NCBI GenBank assembly: GCA_011334435.1
Contig: DTPJ01000366.1
Coordinates: 1 to 17,851 of the forward strand
Direction of reading: 5' to 3'
DNA length: 17,851 nt
Origin: Candidatus Poribacteria bacterium
GTDB lineage: Bacteria > Poribacteria > DTPJ01
Part shown: positions 1 to 6,742 of the stretch, piece after piece
Numbering within the stretch: position 1 is the first letter of the stretch
How the letters are laid out: each line of letters opens with the position of its first letter
Notes under the pieces: generated by a model
Told to the model about the DNA's origin: nothing
What the model saw: the letters and a program-made list of their open reading frames with translations, nothing else
The model's database searches: none
Translations under genes and position numbers: made by a program

Positions 1-370
1 TCTTCATCGCTTCAAGAACAGTAGCAAGATAGCCAAGAAATATCCCAAACAATAACGCACCGATAAGCGCGGATACTATAAGTGTAGCCTTTGTCCAACT
101 AATCCCGCTATTTTCTGATTTTAACAAACTCCATAGGCTTCTTTTAGCTTTTTCTTCTGAACCTTGATCATCTGGCATCTGATCATCAGCTATTAGATCA
201 CTAAGTTTCATCGTATCAACAACGTTTGTTGGTTTTTGTTGTTCGGACTCAGAGTTTGACTGTATCTGCTTTTTAGGTTGATTTGATAACGATTTCCCTT
301 TCATTAAAGCTTCACGTTGTTCCTGAATTTTCTTCACAAGTTCATTTTTTGTATTTTCATCCATAGGCAT
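1..370 (-). CDS. Unrecognised single-pass membrane protein, 3' end cut by window
   Basis: I do not recognise this gene. The frame is open from an ATG at 370 to the window edge, giving at least 123 residues. Residues 1-90 are hydrophilic, rich in Lys, Gln, Glu and Asp, with no repeats or catalytic motif that I can see. A single hydrophobic helix follows at about residues 95-118 (KATLIVSALIGALLFGIFLG), so the protein is probably anchored in the inner membrane with a cytoplasmic N-terminal part. The upstream AGGTGA (around 376-381) sits about 6 bases before the ATG at 370; a second in-frame ATG two codons later is also possible. The MFS exporter gene ends 32 bases upstream, so the two are probably co-transcribed. 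The C-terminal part, which might name the family, lies outside the window. Confidence 0.7.
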   Translation of the reverse strand, partial: MPMDENTKNELVKKIQEQREALMKGKSLSNQPKKQIQSNSESEQQKPTNVVDTMKLSDLIADDQMPDDQGSEEKAKRSLWSLLKSENSGISWTKATLIVSALIGALLFGIFLGYLATVLEAMK

Positions 371-402
371 AACTAATCACCTACCATTAAAGCAGATAGA
401 AA

Positions 403-1650
403 TCAGATGTTCTTAAAATTAGATCGCTTGCTGACAAACAGAAGCATACCTATTAAACATGAGATACCACTTATTAATAGCGTATGAGGGGCACCAATTC
501 TGCTTGCTAAGCTACCAGCAAACAAGCTCCCGAAAGGCATTGTGCTGAAAAATGCCATATTGTAAAAGCTCATCACTCGCCCACGTTTATCATCATCAAC
601 GATAGTTTGCACATAAGTATTGCTTGAAACATTCTGCACCATCATGCCAAAACCAACCAATACCAAAAAAGCCATAGAAACCCAAGTGATACGGGAGAAA
701 GAAAATCCAATAAGTCCTACACCAAATATAGTTGTAGCAATTGGGATAACTGTTTCTAACCCTTTAATACCACTACGAGACGCAAGATAAATAGCTCCTA
801 TCAATGCGCCAGTTCCTACCGATGTCATAAGAAATCCCATAGTATGAGGTCCACCATGCAGAACATCTCTCGCGACGACTGGCATAAGCAAAAAGTAAGG
901 CATCGCCATTAAACTGATCAGTCCAAGCAAAAGCAAAATTGACCTTATTGGTGGAATACTGAAAGTATAGTTAAATCCCTCTTTTAATTCTCTGATGATA
1001 TTAGCTTTATGTGTATTTGATTGCTTTGGAGTAATTTTCATAGCTAATAATGCCGAAATGACACCAAGATATGTTATACCATTAACAAGAAAACAATAAC
1101 CCTCACCCACAGCAGAGATCAAAATTCCCCCGATAGAAGGACCTATCAATCTTGAACCATTAAACATAAAAGAATTAAGAGCAATAGCATTGCCTAAATG
1201 GGCTTTTTCCTCAACCATTTCTATTACAAAGGATTGTCTCGCTGGTCCATCAAAAGAGAAAACGATCCCCATAATGAAGCCCAAAGATATGATATGCCAT
1301 ATCGCTATAACATCAGTCAGAACAAGTATAGACAATGTTATCGCTTGTAGCATACTAAAAGATTGTGTAAAAATAAGGATTTTTCGGCGATTCCATCTAT
1401 CAGCAAAAACACCTGTAATAGGAGATAAAAAGACAGATGGGAGTTGACCAGAAAAGCTAACCAATCCTAATAAGAAGGCAGAATTAGTCAGACGATATAC
1501 AAGCCAACTCATGGCAATTTGCTGTATCCAAGTTCCAATTAAAGTTACAAATTGCCCAGCAAAAAAGAGGCGATAATTTCTATATTGAAAGGCACGAACG
1601 ACTAACCTTATACCTTTTGAGTCATTCATGTCATATTGATTAATGCTCAT
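403..1650 (-). CDS. MFS exporter, MFS_3 (EntS/DHA3-like) type
   Basis: This is a 415-residue inner-membrane major facilitator transporter, probably a proton-coupled efflux carrier. Its N-terminus (FQYRNYRLFFAGQFVTLIGT, residues 21-40) followed by a Trp-containing helix is typical of the MFS_3/EntS-like group. The loop between helices 2 and 3 carries the MFS motif A at residues 80-90 (GVFADRWNRRK, with D84, R85, R88 and R89). About 11-12 hydrophobic helices are visible, and the length is normal for the family. The substrate cannot be read from the sequence; relatives export siderophores or drugs. It starts 27 bases after the stop of the YCF48 gene, so it is probably in the same operon. No clear Shine-Dalgarno stands before the ATG at 1650 (the stretch is A/T only), and Met8 is an alternative start. 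Confidence 0.9.
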   Translation of the reverse strand: MSINQYDMNDSKGIRLVVRAFQYRNYRLFFAGQFVTLIGTWIQQIAMSWLVYRLTNSAFLLGLVSFSGQLPSVFLSPITGVFADRWNRRKILIFTQSFSMLQAITLSILVLTDVIAIWHIISLGFIMGIVFSFDGPARQSFVIEMVEEKAHLGNAIALNSFMFNGSRLIGPSIGGILISAVGEGYCFLVNGITYLGVISALLAMKITPKQSNTHKANIIRELKEGFNYTFSIPPIRSILLLLGLISLMAMPYFLLMPVVARDVLHGGPHTMGFLMTSVGTGALIGAIYLASRSGIKGLETVIPIATTIFGVGLIGFSFSRITWVSMAFLVLVGFGMMVQNVSSNTYVQTIVDDDKRGRVMSFYNMAFFSTMPFGSLFAGSLASRIGAPHTLLISGISCLIGMLLFVSKRSNFKNI

Positions 1651-1677
1651 TTATTTAATAGTTTGTAAAGATTGATG

Positions 1678-3504
1678 TCAGTATTTCAATATGATGCCAC
1701 ATTTTCCGACAGCATATAACGTTCCACCAGGGGCGATACATATTGAGTAAAGATCAACCTCTGTTCCAGAATCCATAGAAGACCATGTAGTTCCACCATC
1801 CATAGTTTTTAATATAGTGCCTTTTGTTCCTACAATAAAGCCTTCTTTTTTATTTATAAAGACTACGCTTTTTAGATCATTAGTTGTCCCGCTTTTCCGC
1901 TCTTCCCAAGTTTGACCACCATCTGTTGTAGCTAATATTATTCCTGCATTGCCAACTACAAATCCGGTCTTATTATCAACGAAGAAAACGGATTCAAGGT
2001 TCTCCCCAACTCCGCTTTGCTGTCTCACCCAATTTGCCCCTGCGTCGTTAGTATGGATTATAGTTCCAAAAAAACCAACGATCCATGCTTCATTTGGACT
2101 TACCGCATCCACGCCGATAAGATTAGAGAAAACATCCACAGGAGGAAGCTGAACAGCCCAATTTTTTCCGCCATCTTTTGTGTAAAGAATAGTAGCCCCT
2201 TGATATGCGACCTCACCGACTACCCAGCCAGTCGTTGCATTAGCGAAGTCAACACCATAAAGCCCTACGCCAGCCCTTGACGGATATTGCTTCCAAGTCA
2301 TACCGCCATCAGTAGAACCAAGCAAAGTGTTATTTGTCCCAGTGATCCAGCCGATTTTAGGAGAGGCAAACTTAATCCCTTTAAATTCAAATATAGAACC
2401 CGTATTGTGAACTTGCCAGTCTTTGCCAGCATTAGTTGTGTGTAAAAGCAAAGCATTATGCCCAACACACCATCCCTCTTTTTCACTGACAAAATCAACA
2501 TCTGTAAGGTCATCATTTCTTATAGGAGAAGTCCATGTGTATCCACCATCTAAGCTATGAAGAATAGTACCGCTTTCACCGACAGCCCATGCTTCTTTTT
2601 CGCTTATAAATTGAACTTGTGTAAGGCGTGTCCCAGTCCCACTTTTTACTGCTTTCCAAGTCTTTCCGCCATCATCTGTGCGCAAGATAACGCCTAAATC
2701 TCCAACAGCGAGACCATCTTTAGGGTTGATAAAATGCACACTATCAAGAGGTTCGGGCATTCCATTGCCATAGGGAAGGGTTCTACGTTTTTGCTCTTCG
2801 CTCATTCCTTCCCAAGTTTTCCCTCCGTCATTTGTACGTAACAATGTTCCTAATCCACCGACGATCCAGCCCTCTTTTTCATTGATAAAGAACATACCAT
2901 CAAAGGTAGATGCTATATCGCTTGGTTGGAGTTGCCATGTTTTTCCGCCATCTCTTGTGTGAAATATATTTCCTTTTCCACTGACCAGCCAACCTACATT
3001 TTCGTTGATAAATTTTACCTCTGTGAACGGATCATCTACACCAGATTTAAGAGGATGCCATGTTTTTCCGCCATCTTCGGTCTTAAAAATCGCTCCACCA
3101 TCACCTGACACCCAGCCTAATTGTGCATTAACAAAACAAACAGAGAAAAGCCATTTTTGCGTGCCGATCGGTTGTGTTTTCCATGTTTGTCCGCCGTCAT
3201 TTGTGTTGAGAACTAATCCATCAGCCCCAACAGCCCAGCCATTTTGTGTATCAATAAAAAAGAGCTTATGTATCTCTTTTTTTGTATTAGATTTTTGTAT
3301 ATTCCAATTTTTTCCACCATCACTGGTATGGATTATGGCACCATCCTTGCCTACCGCCCAACCATTTTGTTTATCAACAAAGATCAGATCATTGAAGTCA
3401 ATAGCCAGCCCCGGTTGGCGAACTATAACCCATGATCTTTCCTGAGCATTAGCTAATAAAGGAATTAAAATCAATAAAAAAATCAAAATCAATTTACGAA
3501 TCAT
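1678..3504 (-). CDS. Secreted YCF48-repeat (Asp-box) beta-propeller protein
   Basis: This is a 608-residue exported protein. Residues 1-20 form a signal peptide (MIRKLILIFLLILIPLLANA) with cleavage predicted before Q21. The rest is a run of repeats of about 40-45 residues with the pattern F-x(5)-GWAVG-x-x-G-x-I-x-x-T-x-DGG-x-TW, the YCF48/BNR Asp-box signature. I count 13 units with a DGG-TW-type box (two are degraded, TTNAGKDW and TNDAGANW) and a last unit that stops at ILKY without its box. The N-terminal SWVIV strand could supply the missing outer strand of that last blade. Fourteen blades would make two seven-bladed propellers; Ycf48 itself is a single seven-bladed propeller acting in photosystem II assembly. 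Nothing photosynthetic is nearby, so the role here is more likely in envelope complex assembly or binding, and is unknown. GGGAG at 3513-3517 lies 8 bases before the ATG. The gene starts 17 bases after the CBM-like gene. Confidence 0.9.
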   Translation of the reverse strand: MIRKLILIFLLILIPLLANAQERSWVIVRQPGLAIDFNDLIFVDKQNGWAVGKDGAIIHTSDGGKNWNIQKSNTKKEIHKLFFIDTQNGWAVGADGLVLNTNDGGQTWKTQPIGTQKWLFSVCFVNAQLGWVSGDGGAIFKTEDGGKTWHPLKSGVDDPFTEVKFINENVGWLVSGKGNIFHTRDGGKTWQLQPSDIASTFDGMFFINEKEGWIVGGLGTLLRTNDGGKTWEGMSEEQKRRTLPYGNGMPEPLDSVHFINPKDGLAVGDLGVILRTDDGGKTWKAVKSGTGTRLTQVQFISEKEAWAVGESGTILHSLDGGYTWTSPIRNDDLTDVDFVSEKEGWCVGHNALLLHTTNAGKDWQVHNTGSIFEFKGIKFASPKIGWITGTNNTLLGSTDGGMTWKQYPSRAGVGLYGVDFANATTGWVVGEVAYQGATILYTKDGGKNWAVQLPPVDVFSNLIGVDAVSPNEAWIVGFFGTIIHTNDAGANWVRQQSGVGENLESVFFVDNKTGFVVGNAGIILATTDGGQTWEERKSGTTNDLKSVVFINKKEGFIVGTKGTILKTMDGGTTWSSMDSGTEVDLYSICIAPGGTLYAVGKCGIILKY

Positions 3505-3521
3505 AAATCAAACTCCCACTT

Positions 3522-4196
3522 TCATTTTAGCTTTTTAATATTTCCCCATGTTGAGATAATTCTATTTAATGGACTAACATTAGTCGCATTTTCTTTTATC
3601 TCATCAGTAGGGACACCTTCAAAGAATCTCATATCATCAAACCAAAAATCAATATCCGAAAGACCAACCAAAAATCCAATCCAAGAATCGCCCTGAACAT
3701 CTTTTGGCGATTTAAAAGTATAGATATATTCTTTCCAATCAGTGCTATCTAATATAGTAGTTTCAAAATATACTAATTGAGGAATGATACTTACTGTTTG
3801 AATAGTTATATCAATTTCTTTTTCTGTCCCTTCTTTTTGATCAAGTTTTGCCCAAAAGGCGATGGTATAAACCTTGTCCTTTTCAATTGTAATATCTCGG
3901 TAATAAGCCTTCACATTATGCGAATTAGCAGAAGGCTTAGTTTGAATGATTTTGGCGCTTTTTTTGCTGTTATGTGCAGTTGCATCATCAACTATAAGGC
4001 GATACTCGCCTGTCAAGTCACAACCTCAACCACCTGTTTGTAAAACCCAATTTAAAGGGGCTTCCCCAACTTTATCATTTTCAAATGAGCCGTTAGATAT
4101 CTGGTTTTCGCCTTTCTGAAAAGCTAATACCTCATAAACAGATATATTGCTAACGATTAATAGTGCAATAATAGCTATTGATATATATTTCCTCAT
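3522..4196 (-). pseudogene. Secreted CBM_4_9-like protein gene interrupted by one in-frame TGA
   Basis: One continuous frame would encode about 223 residues, but it is broken by a single TGA at codon 57 (4026-4028). The part before the stop has a signal peptide (MRKYISIAIIALLIVSNISV, cleavage probably after VLA) and the start of a carbohydrate-binding-module-like beta-sandwich (ISNGSFEND, then LNW). The part after it continues the same fold: GEYRLIVDD, then KKSAKI, a DWKEYIYTF strand and a closing FWFDDMRFFEG. The two halves are in the same frame, so this is a nonsense codon and not a frameshift. The 3' part alone (TTG at 4016) lacks a signal peptide. The start is the ATG at 4196, with GGAG at 4206-4209 nine bases upstream; the earlier GTG at 4211 overlaps that site. 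The TGA may be a point mutation (for example from a Gly GGA), a sequencing error, or recoded; see the hairpin at 3997-4011. Family membership with CBM_4_9 is judged by eye. Confidence 0.65.
3997..4011 (-). promoter_or_regulatory. Hairpin just downstream of the in-frame TGA, SECIS-like geometry
   Basis: On the minus-strand transcript a perfect 6-bp stem (AGGCGA paired with TCGCCT) encloses a three-base GTA loop. The loop begins 20 bases after the in-frame TGA at 4026-4028. A short stem with a G at the first loop position 16-37 bases after UGA matches the loose published rule for bacterial SECIS elements. Such small hairpins are common by chance, the following residues (Gly-Cys) do not form a usual selenoprotein redox motif, and no selenocysteine machinery is in the window. 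I regard it as a candidate only. Confidence 0.25.
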
Positions 4197-4309
4197 AAGT
4201 AATTTCTCCACAGCAATATAAAAGAATTAATTGGAATGTTAAAAACAAGATATGATAATATGATATTATAGGAATTGAATATTGGCAAGAAAAAAATATG
4301 GTAAGAAAG

Positions 4310-4348
4310 TGTTGACCACTCTTTTGAAAAATATTTGAGTGGTCAACA
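4310..4348 (-). terminator. Hairpin terminator after the two exbD-like genes
   Basis: A perfect 12-bp inverted repeat (4310-4321 with 4337-4348, core GTTGACCACT/AGTGGTCAAC) with a 15-base A/T-rich loop lies just after the TAA of the second exbD-like gene. On the minus-strand RNA the stem is followed by CTTTCTT, a modest U-rich run. It probably ends the exbD transcript before the CBM-like gene. The palindrome could instead be a protein-binding site, because the U-run is interrupted. No convincing promoter is seen in 4212-4309, only a TATAAT-like box at 4265-4270 (minus strand) without a matching -35. Confidence 0.6.
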
Positions 4349-4352
4349 GAGG

Positions 4353-4772
4353 TTAGTCTACGCTAATTCCGGTCCCTCCACCTTCTTTAACACCGATGGC
4401 GAGTTCTTCAATACCAGCTCTTTTTGCACGTTCCATAGCGTCAATAACATATCCATGCAAAGCTAATCTGTCAGCTTTAATGATTAGAGTTTCTATGTTT
4501 TTCTTATTTTTAGCTAGGAAGATCTCCAGATCATCATAGCCGTTCATCATATTATCATCTACTGACATTAGACCTTCACGACCTATATAAAGATTAAATC
4601 TTTTCATAGGAAAGGCATGTCTAGTTAAAGAATCTGGTAATTCCACGGGGAAACGAGGTGGAACACGGGTCTGTGAAGCGACCATAAAGAATATAAGTAA
4701 TAAGAACACGCAGTCAATCATAGGAGCCATCATAAGCTCCATAGCGCTTCTCTTTGATTTTTTAAATTTCAA
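4353..4772 (-). CDS. ExbD/TolR-family proton-channel subunit (second copy)
   Basis: This is a biopolymer-transport ExbD/TolR protein of 139 residues: a short basic cytoplasmic tail, one transmembrane helix (about residues 18-36) and a periplasmic domain. The helix carries the family Asp (D20, in MAPMIDCVFLLLIFFMV), which is thought to take up protons in the channel formed with ExbB. The periplasmic part has the usual pattern of strands and helices, ending in a Gly-rich tail. I place the start at a TTG (4770-4772) rather than the longer GTG at 4779-4781, because the strong GGAGG (4781-4785) overlaps that GTG but sits 8 bases before the TTG. With this start the conserved Asp is residue 20, exactly as in the preceding paralogue. 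The gene begins 14 bases after the first exbD-like gene, with its ribosome site overlapping that gene's stop, so the two are translationally close partners. Confidence 0.9.
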   Translation of the reverse strand: MKFKKSKRSAMELMMAPMIDCVFLLLIFFMVASQTRVPPRFPVELPDSLTRHAFPMKRFNLYIGREGLMSVDDNMMNGYDDLEIFLAKNKKNIETLIIKADRLALHGYVIDAMERAKRAGIEELAIGVKEGGGTGISVD

Positions 4773-4786
4773 GAAGTCCACCTCCC

Positions 4787-5212
4787 CTAAATTGATTCTC
4801 TAGCGACCATAGCGAATCCGATCTTTTTAATATCGGCACGTTTTGCAAGGTCCATTATTGTCACAATTTGCTCATGATAGACGCTTCTGCCTGATTGTAT
4901 AATCAACATATCCTTTTGCTTTAATGTAGCTCCCTGAAATGCACTTAGGAGTCTATCCATAGATATAACGTTATCATTAAGCACCATAACACCTACAGAA
5001 GTTCCTGGTTCAGGGTCGCTAATTCTAAGCACAAGATTTTCAGGTTTAGACGCACTTTGTGGCAATCCGGGCGGAGGTAATTTAACACGAATACCTGGGA
5101 TCGGTGCAAATGATGTAGCAACCATAAAGAATATCAATAACAAGAAGACACAATCAATTAATGGTGTCATATTAAGTTGCGGCATCTCTCTTTTTCGCTG
5201 TATTTCTTTCAA
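4787..5212 (-). CDS. ExbD/TolR-family proton-channel subunit (first copy)
   Basis: This is a 141-residue ExbD/TolR protein with the same layout as its downstream paralogue: a basic tail (MKEIQRKREMPQLNMTPLID, residues 1-20), a transmembrane helix at about 18-36 with the conserved D20, a Pro-rich stretch (KLPPPGLPQ) and a periplasmic domain. It should assemble with the ExbB-like protein encoded upstream to use the proton gradient. The start is a TTG at 5210-5212; no ATG occurs before Met10, which is too close to the helix. Its ribosome site is an unusual run of seven G (5222-5228 on the complement) followed by TGA. A 7-bp hairpin (5227-5233 with 5242-5248) abuts that run and could limit access to it. 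The 181 bases to the ExbB-like gene are AT-rich and hold no ORF. The two ExbD proteins differ strongly in the periplasmic part, so they are not a recent duplication. Confidence 0.92.
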   Translation of the reverse strand: MKEIQRKREMPQLNMTPLIDCVFLLLIFFMVATSFAPIPGIRVKLPPPGLPQSASKPENLVLRISDPEPGTSVGVMVLNDNVISMDRLLSAFQGATLKQKDMLIIQSGRSVYHEQIVTIMDLAKRADIKKIGFAMVARESI

Positions 5213-5393
5213 AGGATTTCACCCCCCCAATAAGGTCTACTTTATTGGAACCTAATGATCAACCGAATTAAGTGAAACATATAATTTTTAATAATTAATC
5301 TGGTTAATCACTAGGTTTTTTACATAGTCATACTTTTTATATTGAATAATCCGAAACAAATACATAAATAATTGTAAAAACCTTTAATCTATA

Positions 5394-6467
5394 TTACTTT
5401 TGAGAAGGTCTTTCAACTACTAATGTATTAACGATGTCAGTAGCTACTTGCTGAATTTCCAAGATTGATCTATCAATAACACTTAAGAAATACTGATATA
5501 CAATCATAACGGGAATAGCGATAGCAAGTCCTATAACTGTTGTCAACAATGCTTCGGAAATACCTCCAGCGAGGAGTTGTGGGTCACCATTACCTTTTAA
5601 CGCGATAACCGTGAATGCACGAACCATACCAGTAACTGTTCCAAACAAGCCCCACATTGGTGCAGTCTGATAAACAGTGGCAAGGACGACCATATTCTTT
5701 TCATACAGAGGAATTTCCATCAACGAAGCTTCATCAACAGCCTCAGTGATGTCATCCTTCGTCACCGCTTTTTCTTCAATAACACGTTGACTGTATCGCA
5801 ATAAGCCAGCTTTAACAACGTTGGCGAGCGGTCCACCAGCTTCTTCACATATAGACACCGCTTCCATAACATTACCAGCACGGAGGGCATCGGTAACTCT
5901 TTGAACAAATTGTTCTACCTTGATCTTTGGCTTTAATCTATAAAGAGAGATTGCTCTTTCAATAATATAGGTCAAGCCGACAATAGATGTAAGCAAAAGG
6001 GGCCAACGGATTGGACCAGTTTTCCAGAAGTAGCTTATAATTGTGTCAGTTTTATATAACCTGACATCATGGAACGTTTCACCACCAGCGGTAACAGTGA
6101 CGTAATCAGTGTTTGAGTCATATTCTTTCTTAGTAACGGTAACAGCATATTCACCTGGTGGTAAATTAGCAACTTCATAGTTTCCTGCGGAGTCGCTTGT
6201 AACTGTGCGTTTTCCGCCTTCTGCTGCCAAAAGTAATTCACTTTCAACAGTGATCTCTGCACCTTCAAGGTTATTTGCTCTCGGTGTCTGAGTATCAGTA
6301 ACTTTACCTTTAATAACTCCCATAGTTGGAGCAGCACCCATGCCAGGAGCACCCGTAGGAGCGGCAGTAGGAGCGCCAGCTGGTGGTGGAGCTTCCTGTG
6401 AAAAAACATAGAAGCATAATATAACCAAGATCAAATTAGCAATCAAGAAAAACCCTAACTTCTTCAT
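5394..6467 (-). CDS. ExbB/TolQ/MotA-family channel protein with N-terminal carboxypeptidase-regulatory-like domain
   Basis: This 357-residue protein joins a periplasmic domain to a proton-channel subunit. Residues 1-23 are a signal peptide or anchor, 25-50 a Pro/Ala/Gly-rich linker (GAPTAAPTGAPGMGAAPTMG), and about 51-138 a beta-sandwich of the CarboxypepD_reg type (GKVTD, then GAEITV, DSAGNYEVANLPPGEYAVTV). The ExbB/TolQ core follows: TM1 at about 153-174, a cytoplasmic helical section, TM2 at 258-285 and TM3 at 304-328. The signature GLFGTVTGMVRAF is present; T277 and T310 match by motif the pore threonines known from E. coli ExbB (T148, T181). Ordinary ExbB is near 240 residues, so the extension is the oddity. 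It would lie in the periplasm, as the ExbB N-terminus does. Start: AAGGAGG at 6474-6480, 6 bases before the ATG. It is followed by two exbD-like genes, which supply its partners. Confidence 0.93.
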   Translation of the reverse strand: MKKLGFFLIANLILVILCFYVFSQEAPPPAGAPTAAPTGAPGMGAAPTMGVIKGKVTDTQTPRANNLEGAEITVESELLLAAEGGKRTVTSDSAGNYEVANLPPGEYAVTVTKKEYDSNTDYVTVTAGGETFHDVRLYKTDTIISYFWKTGPIRWPLLLTSIVGLTYIIERAISLYRLKPKIKVEQFVQRVTDALRAGNVMEAVSICEEAGGPLANVVKAGLLRYSQRVIEEKAVTKDDITEAVDEASLMEIPLYEKNMVVLATVYQTAPMWGLFGTVTGMVRAFTVIALKGNGDPQLLAGGISEALLTTVIGLAIAIPVMIVYQYFLSVIDRSILEIQQVATDIVNTLVVERPSQK

Positions 6468-6742
6468 CTGCTTCCTCCTTATTTAATAAGCATAGTTGAA
6501 GAACCAAGATAAAAGTGGAAAACGAGAAATGGTAAATATCCCCATCCTTTAATTTACCTAATCTGTTTCAAGCAGATACTAACTGCCCAACAGCTAATAA
6601 CGGGAAAACTCTCCTCGTTATTTTATATGTCCACAAAATCTATTAAAGACCTCCTTTGTTAGCTATTATCAAATCTCATATTAAAATTTGATAATACAGC
6701 ATCTTGCAAAGAGGGCATTAAAGCCCTCCAATATTGAATAAT
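6468..6742 (-). promoter_or_regulatory. Intergenic leader before the exbB-like gene with several hairpins
   Basis: These 275 bases between the TPR gene and the exbB-like gene contain no supported gene. On the minus-strand RNA, in order, they hold the terminator at 6711-6728, a perfect 11-bp inverted repeat (6664-6674 with 6686-6696, 11-base loop), a Shine-Dalgarno-like AAAGGAGG (6649-6656) that serves no clear start, a 7-bp stem (6596-6602 with 6616-6622, AATAACG/CGTTATT) and a 5-bp stem (6561-6565 with 6573-6577). The 11-bp repeat could be an operator or a second terminator stem. I could not match the folded part to a known riboswitch class, and I see no clear sigma70 promoter. Confidence 0.4.
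6711..6728 (-). terminator. Short hairpin after the TPR gene
   Basis: GAGGGC and GCCCTC form a perfect 6-bp GC-rich stem with a six-base loop, 15 bases after the TAA of the TPR gene. On the minus-strand RNA it is followed by only TTT before GC, so as an intrinsic terminator it is modest. It may act together with the 11-bp inverted repeat just downstream (6664-6696). Confidence 0.5.

Noticed and set aside
1949..3445. Plus-strand ORFs opposite the YCF48 gene
   Set aside because: They are antisense shadows of a highly repetitive gene, with no ribosome site and no protein features of their own.
4209..4211. GTG start giving a five-residue-longer CBM-like protein
   Set aside because: The GTG overlaps the Shine-Dalgarno GGAG, which is correctly placed for the ATG at 4196; the shorter start also gives a normal signal peptide.
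5313..5383. Inverted repeat AGGTTTTTTAC / GTAAAAACCT between exbB-like and exbD-like genes
   Set aside because: The arms are about 50 bases apart, nearly all A/T, and differ by one base in length; this is within chance for such DNA.
6568..6636. Possible 22-residue leader ORF (TTG start, MWTYKITRRVFPLLAVGQ...) before the exbB-like gene
   Set aside because: The start is a rare TTG, the AAAGGAGG is about 13 bases away, and nothing else supports coding.
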